64,000 bases of DNA from Pontederia crassipes (taxonomy: Eukaryota; Streptophyta; Magnoliopsida; Commelinales; Pontederiaceae): contig CM060196.1 of assembly GCA_030549335.1 (NCBI GenBank), positions 23,766,501 to 23,830,500 on the forward strand. Reading direction: 5' to 3'. The notes beneath the pieces were generated by a model. The model did not search any database and was not told the origin of the DNA. It saw nothing but the letters and a program-made list of their open reading frames with translations. The position numbers and the translations under genes were made by a program. Shown piece by piece: positions 23,001-35,807 of the stretch. How positions within the stretch are numbered: the stretch's first letter is position 1; each line of letters starts with the position of its first letter.

Positions 23001-23055
<55 letters not shown>
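23001..23055. repeat. (CT)n(AT)n compound microsatellite
   Basis: About 14 CT units followed by about a dozen AT units, then a T-rich tract to about 23101. Confidence 0.9.
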
Positions 23056-23064
<9 letters not shown>

Positions 23065-23101
23065 TTTTTTCTTTTTTTCTTTTTTTCCTTTTTTTTTTTT
23101 T

Positions 23102-24019
23102 GCTTCAAGCAGACAATGAAGAATGCATGAATAGCTAAAAAAACAGAAAAGGTTAGGCAACATTACATTCTTGTTCATATATTTTTTGATGTGATATCTC
23201 TTCAAGTTCTGCAAGCCTAACTTTTTTTTATCAATCATGATGGCGTCACGTCCTTGTTTGTTTCCATATTATGATCTATTTCCATTTAGAAAAAGAACAA
23301 CTAATAGGTTGTGGCGGCGGCATTAATGCTGATTGGAGAAGCATTAATGCTTGTCTTACGATTGATTACAAACTATCAACGTATTATTTAATTCTTCAAG
23401 TTGCTTCTTTAATTCAGTGACAAACAAAAATTTGTTTGTGGCAAATACTATTATGATAATATAATATATGTTTGTGTGTGCCGATCATGATTGCAATCAG
23501 ATAAGCTTGCTGTCATGGGGTTCAGTTTTTATATGTTGATGAAGGCCCTGCTTAAAGTTTTTATATAGTAAAGTCAATGAAAATTGCCAACGAAATCCAA
23601 TAAAGTATTAAAAGATAACCAATCAATTTAACAAGGGATATAACTAAATGAAAATGTACAAGACAAAATACTGGTATTTAAGCCGAATTTCTCGTAAAAT
23701 CCAAGTTTATTGTGCCTCATGAGTAATTGGACTTATTTGTAGTGAAAGAAATAATTAGAGTTCGAAAGGGATTAGAAATCCTAATCACCAAGTTTTAGGG
23801 TTAGGACAAAATACAACAGATAATAGCGTCTAAATTAGGGTGGAAATTTTGATTGGGCTTTTGAAGCCTGCTTGACTATTGGGCTTGATAAATTCATGTA
23901 TTAGGTAGCCCATAATAATAATCTTAATAAACAGAAGGAAAATAAATAGGATTTAACGAGGTCATGCACCATCTCATGCACATGCATATGACCCTCATAC
24001 GACTGTGCGCCCACATCAG
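23102..24019. other. Intergenic, AT-rich
   Basis: About 0.9 kb with no recognised feature. It ends where the BIG GRAIN 1-like fragment begins. Confidence 0.4.
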
Positions 24020-24183
24020 ACGATGGGTGATAGATCACTCCTCTTCCATCTTGCTCGACGCCATCTACCACTCCATGGATAATGAGTGCGGTAGGACCGA
24101 CAGCGTCGAAACTAGATCATTGGATCATCGCGATTGCGGACCGACTCCTACATTCACATCGTCGGTAGGAAGTCCACTGCGGC
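24020..24183 (+). pseudogene. BIG GRAIN 1-like gene, N-terminal fragment
   Basis: The plus strand encodes SSSILLDAIYHSMDNE, resembling the conserved N-terminal box of plant BIG GRAIN 1-like proteins (PSFSSTLLDxIYRSID, recalled from the family). The reading continues to about 24183, where a gypsy LTR takes over. The matching downstream part appears at 26303-26890. BIG GRAIN 1-like proteins are membrane-associated regulators linked to auxin response and organ size. The family call rests on one short box here and one short box downstream, so it is moderate. Confidence 0.55.
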
Positions 24184-26302
24184 TGACCTTGATTTTTTAT
24201 AAATAAATAAATGAATATTTTATTCATTAATGGGATATGAAAAATCATTATTTAATATTATGGAATTATTTAATTATGAAATTGATGAAAATTATGGAGA
24301 AGTTGGAAAGAAAAAATAGAGTTTGAGAAGAGGGGAAATTGTTATGGAGATATTTATGGGAGTATTAAGTTAATTCAGATTTAATTAAATCTAAAAAATT
24401 ATGGGATGATTTATTAATGATGGATGATTAAGATTGATTCTAAATGAGTCCAAGGCCTAATAAAAGTTGTAACCTTAGCATGCATTTATAAATAAGCATT
24501 AAAGGGTGTCTGAAAACTCCCTTTTAGCCAAATAGAATTTACGCAATACGAGCTTCATTTTGTCTCTCATTTTCACGCAATCGGCGGCTAATTTTGAAGC
24601 CTTGTCATCGTGGAGAAGTCTCGAGGTTATGAACGTGGATTTCAAGTCACATCGTGGAGTTATCGTTGGCCAAAATTCAACTCACCAAAGAGATCTCAGT
24701 TGCTTTTTAGCCAACTTTAGGTACATAGAGAGAATCTCTATATCGTCGATTGTCCGCAACATGAAACTCTATTCTCTTCTTCTTTGTACCAAGATTTCAT
24801 TGATAGAGATTTTCCATAGTTTAGATATCGTATGCTATGGTTATGGTGATCCAAAGTTCACGTCGAAATGCGATTCTTCGTCGGCAGTAAAACCCAGCCC
24901 GGGTTCTATTGTGCCCGACTCGAGTTGTTGTGGCTTCAACGTAGCTTGGGTGCAATGCGATCGAATTGGAGGTGAACCAGCCAACTTGGCCTAGGTTCAC
25001 CATACACTCGGCTCGGGTTTGACCCTGCCGAGGGCGTGGGCCTGGTTTTGAGCACATAAATTTTATTTTTGAATATTGTACTGTGAATAATTGAATACTT
25101 GTTATGGTTAATCATTCCTGATCATCCATGATCACATATTTTAGACTTGATTATGATTATTGATATTATTATTCCATCAAATCATGTGATCATTATAATA
25201 TTAATCTAGTACTTTTCCTCTGATTGGATCCTTATTTAACCTAAATAAATTGATAAAAATAAATGTATTAGGTAAACAAAATGAAAGATAAAAACTGTTG
25301 AATCTCATGTTCTCCGATTGTTTCTAAACCATCTGTATCATATTCTTATCATATTGTATGATGGTAGATAGTGTACCTAAATATTTGAAATGTCATCCTT
25401 TAGAAAAACTATGATTGTCCTGTGAACGGTCATGATCCTCTGCCATCACGAATTATTGTTTAGTGTTATTATTGGAGGGTGGCTTCTTGTGGCTTGATCC
25501 CTCACTGGTCTACATGAAAGAGTCATGGAGTTTTTCGTAATTAATCGAGCGTTCTCTATTGTATTGGATAACTCCAAACATTGAATTAAATTGAATCGAA
25601 TATAATGGAAATGAAATTGAATTAAATCATGGTCATTCGAATATTATCGTTGACTGGCATTACCTCCGTCGATTATTGAATTGAATGAAAATTATTATTG
25701 TCTAATGATAATTAATATCAATATTGAATTGAAATTATTAAATTGGATAGTGTCATAGTGATCATGAATCATTGATTATTATTAATTATTAGCACGCTGA
25801 TTCTGAAAAAAAGGAAAGAGGGTGATATTGATTGGTTTTTCTAACCAATTTTTCTAATCCTCCTTATTGATCTATGGCTTTATTGATATATTGATCTATT
25901 GAGCTCTTATTCTGTTGATTCATCAGTGTTCTATTACTTATCGTATCGTATTGTTATTTGTTCTACACCCTACGTACTGAATATTGTTATACTCATAAAT
26001 TTTTTCATGAGTTTGGATTCATACAAGTAAGATGATGATAGAGGATGGTGATGCGGGTGGTCAAACTCAGTGACAGAGATGTTGCACATGGCATAGGACG
26101 GTGTCCTACTAGAGTTATTTGTTAGTAATTAGTTTTTCGCAATTTTAGTATTGTTGGGTCGTGGAAGTTTTAGCTCCTTTGACATTATAGACTATTAGAT
26201 GTTCTTATTATTATTGTCGCACTTTATAGAATTTATTTTATTGATTGTGTAGCGTCTTTAAGATGACTTTGAGCACATGAAAGTTGGGTCTCGGATGTTA
26301 CA
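24184..26302 (+). mobile_element. Gypsy-type LTR (solo or truncated), 2.1 kb, fossil
   Basis: It begins near TGACCTTGATTTTTTATAAA and ends GGGTCTCGGATGTTACA, both like long-LTR gypsy termini. It has a TATA region at 24484-24493 (TTTATAAATA) and no gag or pol on either side. A cluster of CCCGGG/CTCGAG-like motifs lies at 24890-25050. The left edge is approximate and no target duplication was found, so it could be a solo LTR or a truncated one. It sits between the two parts of a BIG GRAIN 1-like gene. Confidence 0.65.
24890..25050 (+). repeat. Cluster of CCCGGG/CTCGAG-like motifs in the LTR
   Basis: Examples are AGCCCGGGTTC, CCCGACTCGAGTTG, TTGGCCTAGGTTC and ACTCGGCTCGGGTTT. They begin about 0.4 kb downstream of the LTR TATA box. 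They resemble the cluster in the LTR of element 1, although the two LTRs otherwise share little visible sequence. Confidence 0.5.
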
Positions 26303-26890
26303 CATAGGCTTGACGCTGAGCGGAGGAACTTGGCGGGGGAAAGATGGTCTTCGGCCGACGCCATGAAGGCACCGGGGGAAGCGGGTTTTCTTTGCCAATC
26401 TCGACATCGAGCTCCTCGGAGAGGGTTCTCGTCATCGGAACCCAAGTCCGCCACGGTCCACCCGTCAAACCGGCTAAGGCCCATTCACACCTCCGCCTCT
26501 ATCTCCACTCCGTCGTGGCCATCTATCCATGCTCTGCCACTGCCACCTCCAAAGTCGGCAACATTGAAGTTGGTGCCCTTGCCATCATCGCCGATCGTGT
26601 ATCACCAAGAGAAGAAGAAAACGGGCTCGATCCAGAGCAAGTTCTGAGACTTGCGAAAGTTGAAGATGCCGACGCCGCCTAGGCGCGCCTTGCCGGGTTC
26701 ATCAACTCTCTCTTCGGCTCGGCCAGCAGAACCTGCGAAAGTTGAAGGAATTGCCCGTTGTGGCGTCCTCCACCATCGCGAGGCAATCGGTGAGCTCGAC
26801 GTTGTTTATCACCCCCGTCCGATCTAATCGGACTATGGATGCACAAGCGAATGTGGTCATACCCTCTAGACGGCGTATGACCCCCAAGAT
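26303..26890 (+). pseudogene. BIG GRAIN 1-like gene, C-terminal part, broken
   Basis: A GC-rich island in AT-rich DNA. One plus-strand frame gives NLAGERWSSAD and GFSSSEPKS, then KKKTGSIQSKF. Another reads DLRKLKMPTPP at about 26648-26680. After a frame change comes RLAGFINSLFGSASR at about 26683-26730. The last two resemble the conserved BIG GRAIN 1-like segment (LKKxKxPxSPGxRLxxFxNSLF). No single frame spans the region, so it is a pseudogene. The phrase CTGCGAAAGTTGAAG recurs at about 26735 as a small local duplication. Together with 24020-24183 it appears to be one host gene interrupted by an LTR. The remaining sequence to 26890 is unassigned. Confidence 0.5.
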
Positions 26891-27630
26891 ATGATAAGAT
26901 TGAATCGAATTTAATGGGAATATATGTATCTCATTATACTATAATTATGTTCCCTATAACAATACTTTCTTGGAGTCTTATGCCAATGAAATTAAGTAAT
27001 TAACTTAAAATAAAGGAACGCAAGAAGTTGATTGTGATCGAAGTCAAGATTAAGATCCTTTGATTTACGAACTCTTAACCTTTTTCATATTTTTGTATAA
27101 TTAACTTTCACACTTGACGTGCAATCCATTTTCATTTGAAAAAAAAATCGAATTTGATCATTTATATGTATATTATTTTTATATTAAAATTTAATTCATT
27201 ATTTTTTTACATCATAGAATTTAAGTGATAAAATTGAGATACACAGTCACGAGATGAGGGTGAGATAGATAATATTAGTTTTAACTGAAAGTTTGAAACA
27301 ATTGGGATGGGTGACCAAAAGATAAAAGTTTCAACAGCAATTCCACTTTTCTGGTTCACCCATTAAAAAAGGCTATACGGGGACTCTCTCTCCGCCTGAA
27401 AACCCAAAGGAAGAGAGAGAGAGTAATGGGTTTACTAATTTTATAGCTTTGGATATGCATAAACTACGCTGCTTGCACAAGGTGCAGCTTTCAGGTCAGA
27501 TTCATATCATGATGAAGAATTATTAGAAGGGGGATATCACCCTTTTCTCCAATGTTGAACGTGATCGTAATACACAGATTTTATACATTATATATATATA
27601 AAAGGGCAGTTGTCCTATATTACAAACTAA
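26891..27630. other. Intergenic, AT-rich
   Basis: About 0.74 kb with a GAGA-type tract near 27412-27424. No gene recognised. Confidence 0.4.
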
Positions 27631-28073
27631 AGGGTCATTTGGTTGGAGAATAATTTTGAAAGAATATTAAATTTTATTTTAGAGAATATAGTATTCTCAT
27701 CTTATTTTTATTTTACTTCTTCTTTGGTTGAAAAAAATAAATTTTATATTTTATAATAAAAATATTTTATTATAAATAGTTGATATTTATTATTATTATC
27801 ATTATAAAATTCATAATAAAACAATATATATTAAAATAATGAGAAATAATAAATGATGATAAAAATGATAAAATAAGAGAATATCTCTATTCTCATATTT
27901 TAGAAGAATAGAAATATGGTGTTGAATGGATTAAAAATGGTGGTTTCACATTCTTTAAGATGGTTTTGAGAAAAATGAAGTTTGACCAAGTTATTCTTAT
28001 TTTGCTTGTGTTTGGTTGTATTATGGGAATTATTGGGATATTCTAACTTATATTCCACAACCAAACAGCCCCT
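27631..28073. mobile_element. Tourist-like MITE (about 440 bp)
   Basis: The left end AGGGTCATTTGGTTGGAGAA and the right end on the opposite strand GGGGCTGTTTGGTTGTGGAA form the terminal repeat characteristic of plant PIF/Harbinger-derived MITEs. The interior is AT-rich without coding capacity. The three-base target duplication is ambiguous (TAA on the left, TTA on the right). Confidence 0.7.
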
Positions 28074-28128
28074 TAGGGCACCAGATGGTTTATCAAACAC
28101 ACATATGTTATGGTGTGTGTAAATGGCT
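28074..28128 (-). mobile_element. 3' tail of the L1-type LINE, left of element 2
   Basis: On the minus strand, this short stretch continues the LINE reading frame that is interrupted at 37725 by element 2. After the shared tggct duplication the frame goes on for a few codons to a TAA. This supports a single LINE interrupted by the gypsy insertion. Confidence 0.45.
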
Positions 28129-30397
28129 TGTAACGCCCCCAGAATCGCACCTCCCGCCACGTAGGTGGTCGGATTGACCCTGGAGGCGCTACACTGCCTA
28201 TTACTCTACTGATCTTGACCATTCAACAAAACAGCTTATGTGACGCTAATAAAATAATAATAAATATAATAGAGAACTTTAAATGCGGAAATTTAATAGT
28301 TGAATTGTCACGATGAAGGACTTTAATGCGAAAATTCATGTCTCATATTATAGAAAATATGCGAAAGTTCATGATGTTTTTCAATATAGAAAATATACGG
28401 AAACATAATAAGACTGGTCGGAAAGTTCTAGGAGCGGAAGAAAACATGATGTCTCTGAATGATTAAACATATATGCAGTAAGAAAACTCAGAGCCGAAAT
28501 ATCAGTCATATGCAGCGTTCTCCAAGCTCTGCGCCCTCCATCACCTCATCAGTTGGCATTCTCACCTGTAAAATCCCAATGCAGGGGAATAAAATACCCA
28601 TGAGTAAAGATGTCCAGTACACTAGCAATAGGACGATGAAATAAGGATCAATGATGAATCATGAAATTAATGTATTAGTCTTTAATCATATCAGTACTCT
28701 ATTCTTTACTATAACAATACTTTGTCTTTGCATTACTCTACTTTTACTTTACAATGTCTCTGTTATGCTATTCAATATTTTATTTTACAATATCTCTGCT
28801 TTACTTTACAGTACTTTACTTTACATTGCTTTACTTTGCTGTGAGTTGGACTACGTCTTTTATATTACTAAAATATCCTTAGAGTTTGTTGTCCTATGCG
28901 AGCTCAGCTTTATGAGTTAGGATGTCAGAGGTGCCTCTCTAAATCTCTGATGTCAGTAAGCCCATAAAAGAAGAGGGGTGTGTGTTACTACCTCACCCAG
29001 TTCGAAAGGTAGGGAGAAGAATTCTTACAAACCAGGAACAGTGGTCGGTTAATAGATCTGTAGGTTCACTGTCTTCTTAGCTAGGTACCTGTCCCTCTTA
29101 CATAATACTTTAAATCTTTAAGGGAAGATGTGTGACCATAGCACCCCCTTCATTCGAGATACAAGTAGAAGAAGACCTAAAATATCAGGAATAGTGGTCA
29201 TTTAAGAGAATAGCTTCGTTGTCCCATCAGCTAACTATCTATCCCTCATCTGCTTTAATCTCTGATTTTTGCTTTAACTTTGGGGGCGGCACATATCAAT
29301 CACATGTCTTTGTCTTTGTTTTATTTATCTTTAGTCATTGTGAAATCTATAATTTAGGATTCAACTGACGTTGGTCTTTGTACAATAGGACTCAACCAGT
29401 ATAGGTAAACTGGTCAAAGTCTCAGTTATGATTGTAAGTGGATCGACCCGATTAGGTCAGACCAATGGGTCTGACTGTCGGACCGGTCGACCGTTCTCTT
29501 GGCACCAGTCGTCCGGTCCTCTGGGATCGGTCGACCTTGTTCTTGTTTAGAGGTCGGTAAATCGATCGACCGTCTAGAGTGTCGATCGACTGTTCATTAG
29601 GTTATGAAGATACGCACTGCGTATCGAATCGATCGACCGTTCACTGGGACTGGTCGACCGATCGCAAGATCAAATCCTGTCTGTCAACATATAAATCGGT
29701 CGACCGCCATGGTGAGGCCGGTCGACCGATAAGGAAGAACTCTTATGAGTTCTATAAGCGGACCTGTCGACCGCTGGTAGAATCGATCGACCGGTCCCTG
29801 CGATAAAACAGGGCCGCCGAAATTTATCTCCGATTCCTGCGGTCCTCCGGCCGTCCAACGACGATGATCACAATACGAAAAATATTGCTAACAACTTTAG
29901 GATCATAATGAATCAACTTTACGCATCAAATAATCCTTAATTCATCATCTGTGGGATTTAAATGTTTAGGGTACCTTTTATGTTCGTCGGTTTTTGAACC
30001 CATCGATCACTATTCGTCGGCCGATGATCATCGATCGTCCTTGGCGGGTGTAAAGGTGCGCTCGTTCTTCACGAACGTCGGGGAAGTCGTGGTGCGTCGA
30101 GGGAGACGCCGGACCAGGGTTCATTCGTCGTCGACGTCGTGCTCTATTTCGATTCCGGAGCGCGTCGTTCGTTCACTGTCGTGGTCGCCGGTCGCCGGTT
30201 CGGGAGAAAGAGGAAGGAGGCGAGAGGAGAGGTCGGCCGAGGGTCCAAGGGGTCGCAAAGGCGCCCCTTTGGCCCCCTTATATAACCTTGGCCGACCCTT
30301 GGTCCGCTGGAGATGAAACGACCGGTCAGGGGTGGCATTTCGTCTCCCCTGTCAACCGTTCGTTTCGTTCCTTTTTTTAAGAATACGATACGTTACA
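28129..30397 (-). repeat. 3' LTR of element 2 (2.27 kb)
   Basis: TGTAACGCCCCCAG at one end and TACGTTACA at the other on the plus strand, next to the polypurine side of the internal region. On the minus strand a TATATAA box lies at 30278-30284. The GGTCGACC-type motif cluster is at about 29450-29800. Confidence 0.92.
29450..29800 (-). repeat. Cluster of GGTCGACC-core motifs in the LTR of element 2
   Basis: About eleven copies of a palindromic core read GGTCGACC, GATCGACC or close variants, usually followed by GT or GA, at irregular spacing over 350 bp. They lie 0.48-0.83 kb downstream of the LTR TATA box in the direction of transcription. Confidence 0.65.
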
Positions 30398-33300
30398 TTA
30401 TTACCCTCTAAATAAAAATTTCACCCTCGAATTTGGATAAAAGTTAAGGCTTACTGAAAAGTTCAGGAAATTTCTCTCGCATTTCGGATTCTACTTTCCA
30501 AATGGCCTCTTTTCCTTGGTGATGCTTCCATGCCACTTTAACCAGTGCTACTATCTTCTTTCCTTGTTGATGTTCTTGGTATTCTAATATCTCTGTGGGT
30601 TGTTCTTCATATGTCAGATCCTCCTTGAGATTCGGTTCCTCAATTTGGATCACGTTGGCGTAGTCGTGCTTGTACATTCGGAGTAGGGATACATGAAAGA
30701 CATTGTGTACTCTTGAATATGTTGGAGGTAGGGCCAACCTGCATGCTGAATCTCCAACCATATCTAATATTTCAAACGGCCATATATACTTTGGGCTCAA
30801 TTTTCCCGTTTGCTAAAACACATTACTCCTTTGGTGGGGGAGACCTTGAGCAGAACTTGATCACCCGCCTTGAACTTATGTTATCGGCGCTTCTTGTCCG
30901 CGTAGGCCTTCTAACGATCTTGAGCCGACTTCATCATCTTCTTTATCAGTTCAACTCTGTCTGTATACTCTTATGTTTGTTTCTGTAATTCCGCACTCAA
31001 GATCTTTTTTTCTCCAACTTCGCCCCAACATGCCGGAGAGCGACATGAGCGACCTTACAATACTTCAAAGGGAGACATCTCGATGCTAGCATGGAAGTTG
31101 TTATTGTAAGAAAACTCTATGAGAGGAAGATGTTTATCCCATTATCATGCAAATCCAAAGCGCATGCTCTCAGCATGTCCTCCAATGTCTAGATCGTCTC
31201 TTTGATTGTCCATCAATCTGTGGATGGAAGGCAGTGCTATACCGGAGCCTTGTCTCAAAAGCATTCTGCAGACTCTTCCAGAATCTTGACGTGAACCTGG
31301 GATTATGGCTGATAGAATCCCGTGAAGCCTAACAATCTCCTGCACATATAGATCTATGAGACTTTCAAGAGATTGTTTTACCTTAATGAGTAGGAAGTGA
31401 GCCGATTTAGTGAGTCGGTCCACTATAACCCAAATGGCATCATGTCCTTTCTACGTTCGAGGTAAGTCTGTGATGAAATCCATTGATATCTCTTCTCATT
31501 TCTACTGTGGGATGCCTAGACTCTTCAAAGTTCCTTGTGATTTCTGGTGTTCCACTTTGACTTGTTGGCACACAATGCATTTGGAGACATACTCCGCTAT
31601 CTCCTTCTTCATGTCTGACCACCAGAAACTTCTTTGAACGTCTTTGTACATTTTTGTACTCCCTAGGTGGATTGCAAACTCGGACTTGCGGCATTCATAT
31701 AGCACTTCTCTTCGGAGTTCAGGATTATTCGGTATTCATATTGCAAACTCGGATTATTCTCTTCGAAGAGACCTTGAATTTGGTAGTTTCTAGGCTAGTC
31801 TTTATCATCATCGTCTGGTATTCTGAGTCTTCTACTTGTGCTTCGATGATCCTCCCTATCATATCCGGTACTATATATTGTATCATCATTAGTGACCCAT
31901 CATGATTCACTCTTGGTGTCCATCTGAACAGTTCTTCCATAAGCTCGAACCGTCGTAGATGCATGTAAGCTAAGGATCCTTCTCATTTTCGGCTGAGGGC
32001 GTCAGCTACTGAGTTTGTCTTACCCGGTTGGTAGTTGATGGCAAACTCGTAATCCTTTAAGAATTCCATCCAACGCATTTGACGCATATTCAGCTCCTTC
32101 TGTGTAAATACATATTTCAAGCTCTCGTGATTTGTATAGACCACAAATTCTTCTCCATATAAGTAGTGACGCCAAAGCTTGAGGGCGAACACTACTGCTG
32201 CCAATTCGAGGTCATGCGTTGGATAATTAACTTCATGCTTCTTCAGCTGTCTGGATGCGTATGCCACTACTTTCCCATGTTGCATTAATACGCATCACAA
32301 TCATGTACCACTAGCATCGCTGTAAATCACGTAACCATCGTTGTCCGATGGTAACGTCAGAATTGGCGCTGAAGTTAGTCGTTCCTTTAACTCTTGAAAG
32401 GTTTCTTCGCACTTGGGCGACCAGGTGAACTTTTCTCTCTTCCTTGTAAGCTTGGTCAGTGGCAGTGCAATTCTGGAGAAATATTTGATGAAACGCCTAT
32501 AGTAGCCTGCTAAACAAAAAAAACTCATAATTTCGGAGACGTTCTTTGGTTGAGTCCAATTGGACATTGCTTCTACTTTTACAGGATCCACTGCAACTCC
32601 ATCTTTAGAGACGATGTGGCCAAGGAACATCATTTGTTCTAACCAGAATTCACATTTTGAAAATTTCGCATACAACTTCTTTGCCCACAACATTTTCAGC
32701 ACTATCCTCAGATGTTCTCTGTGCTGCTCCTCGCTTGACGAGTAGTGAGAATATCGTCAACGAAGACGATGACGAACTTATCCAGGTGTTCGTGGAATGT
32801 TCGATTCATGAGATTCATGAATGCTGCCGGGACATTTGTTAACCCAAACGGCATCACCAGGAACTCATAATGTTCATATCTTGATCGGAATGCCGTCTTT
32901 GGGATGTCTTCTTCTGCCGTCCTTAGCTGATGGTATCCGCTCCTCAGATCAATTTTTAAGAACACCTTGGGTTTAGACAGTTGATCAAATAGATCATCAA
33001 TGCGAGGTAGCGGATACCTATTCTTTATCGTGACTTTGTTCAACATTCTGTAGTCGATACAAAGTTTCAACGATCCGTCCTTCTTTTTGACGAAGAGAAC
33101 TAGTGCACCCCATGTTGAGACGCTAAGCCTTATGAAACCTTTATCCAGTAACTCTTGAATCTGGTCCTTCAATTCCTTCATCTCTACTGGGGCCATGCGG
33201 TATGGGGCTTTGTAAATTGGTGCAGTTCCGGACGCTACTTCAATATAAAATTCTATCTCTCTTCTGGGCGATAGACCACTAACATTATCAGAGAACACAT

Positions 33301-35792
33301 CAAGAAATTCCCTAATCACTTCTATGTCTTGAGGAGTATTCTTTGGTTCCTCTATTTTGGTCACACTTGCTAGATAATCTTTACATCCCTTTTGAAGTAA
33401 CTTCTGTGCCTTTATGACAGATACTATGATCTTTAGTTCTTTCTGTGCAATACCTCTGACTATAACCTTATATGTACTTTGTGTGCCTATGATTGCTTTT
33501 TTTTGTTTGCACAATATGGAGACATCATGTGAGGTTAGCAAATTCATGTTCAAAATTATATCATAATCTCTCATAGGGATAATGATAAGGTTTGCAGGAT
33601 GGTTCTTTTTCTCTATCTCTATGGGTACATTCAATAGATACGTTGTGGTAATCAGGGTGTCTTATGGGGTCAAGATATTCATCTTATGCTCTAAATTCAT
33701 GACAGCTAACCCTAATGTTTTGGCACATTCCTCTAATATAAATGAATGAGAGACACCAGAATCGAACAATACTTTTGTAGGTAAATCAGTTACGAATAGC
33801 GTACCTCGAATGATCTCAGCGTCATTTTACGGAGCATCCTCTTCCAGATTGAAGAGTCTTCCTTGCACCAACTATTGTTGTCCACGTCTTGAATAGTTCG
33901 CTGCGATGTGACCCATTCCACCGCAGTAGTAACAAGTTCCAAACTTCATTCGGCATTCTCCAACATGGGTCCTGCCACAGGTGTTGCATAAAATACGCTC
34001 ACCTTGTGCGGGTGGTGCCTGAGGGGCTCTGAGAGGCTGTTGCGTCTGCTGCTCTGAGGGGGTCACTGTTGTTGCTGCTGTTGTTGTTGTTGTTGCTGTG
34101 GGGAAGGGACTTGCTGTGGAGGACGGTATGGCTATTGTTGTTGTTGAGGGTGGTGGTTCTGTTGAGGCGCTGAATATGGGTGGTACCGGTTATCCCGTCG
34201 TTGGTGTTTCATGTTGTTCCTATGAAACTGTTGCTGCTGATGGGAACTCTGTCCTATATTCTATTGGGCCATCTTCTCCTTCACGAGATCCCGATGGTCC
34301 TTCTCGATCAGGGTAGTCAAACTGATGGCGTCCTCTAAAGTTCTGCAATTCCCAGACCTTGTATGAGATCTCAGAGTGGGGTTCAGCCCGTCCACAAAAC
34401 GCTTGGTTACATCCAGTTCGTCCATGATCAACCTGGAGTATTTTCTAAGCTTGACAAACTTTATCATGTATTGATCCACAGTCATGGTCTCTTGCACTAG
34501 GTTCAGGAACTCCTTCTGTTTCAAGTCCCTTTGGAACTTAGGGAAATACCGCGTCTCGAATGCCTGACGAAAATCTTCCCAGGCAATAATTTTTACTTTA
34601 GGAAAACCGGTGGCCTTTCTTGATTTCAACCACTCCTTAGCATCTTTTTGGAGTGTCTCCAGCGAACAACACTTTCTTGTTCTCGGGCACGTCGAGGATG
34701 TCGAATTTGTCCTCTATTGCCTCCATCCGTTGCTCTGCTACTACGAGGCCTCCTTCTCCGTTAAACATTGGAGATTTCGACCTCCAGAAGTCTTGTAATG
34801 TGCAGATAGAAAGGATTTGACGCCCCTGCTGCACTGACGAATCCGGCAAGGGAGGGGATGGCGGAGGCGGATACGGTGGAGGTGGGGGAACATAGTGGGT
34901 CTCTACTTCGTTATACATCTCATTCTCACTGGTGGACGTTGATCCTCTTCTTTGAGAAGCCATCTATAAAAAGATCACGGCAATATTTGAGAAGAAGTGC
35001 ATAATCAAAGATCATTAACATAGATGAAAATCTTAGATCAAGATTGAGACTGAAATGCTCAACGTTCATTAAAGTAAACATTGATTTCTTGATAAGGTTC
35101 GTAAAAACATAATATTAGTCTGAGGCGCACTAAGGCCTTCATATCGAGAAATATCAAATACTAATCGCTACGTCTAGAAGGCTCCCCAGGGAGATTGGGG
35201 CACTCATCATCAATGTGTCCCTCTTAATAGCAGAGACTACAACATTCCTCTAGAACAGTCTGACTGATAAGACTCGGGTCTCTGAACCGTAATCCCCTTA
35301 GTGGTGCAGGAACTTCTTCTTTATCACCAGTGGTTATATAAATTGGATTGTCGATACGTCTCCCTCTCGTCTGCAAGTGCCACCTTTGATTCATCTCTTC
35401 ACGTATCTCCATGGGGTAGAAGTGGTGTTGGGAGAGTAACTCCGGATCATTACTTCCCACGCTCTTTAAATCTGAATGCTTCGATCTCTCTGAAGCAGGC
35501 TGTGGCGGGATTGGAGGATCTAGTGGGTATACATGTATCCCAACTATATGATCCCTACCCCTTCGTACAATTCTGGTTACCATGCGGCGTGGAGGCATCT
35601 ATAACATAAATTAACTCAATAATATAAGTATGATTCACATAGGAATGTACTTATTACTTACTTGAGGAGTGGAGCCGCAAATGCTTGAGAAGCTTGCACG
35701 TGACTTTACTGTGAGCTGTGTACAATATGAACAATGAATGCCATGCATGAACATCTACTTTACTATGATCAATGAAGGAGCCAAGAACTTAA

Positions 35793-35804
35793 GCTTTGAT
35801 ACCA
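35793..35804 (-). other. Primer binding site of element 2
   Basis: On the minus strand it reads TGGTATCAAAGC next to the 5' LTR, the initiator-methionine tRNA complement. Confidence 0.8.
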
Positions 35805-35807
35805 AAC

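Noticed and set aside
24560-24994. 144-residue open frame in the 24-26 kb LTR
   Set aside because: It lies wholly in LTR leader sequence with no domain similarity.
24179-26307. Perfect target duplication around the 24-26 kb LTR
   Set aside because: The five bases before the presumed start (gcggc) and after the end (catag) do not match, so no duplication is claimed and the left boundary stays approximate.
29450-29800. Possible CRISPR-like or satellite array of GGTCGACC repeats
   Set aside because: Spacing is irregular, repeats are very short, and the host is a plant. They are interspersed motifs within an LTR.
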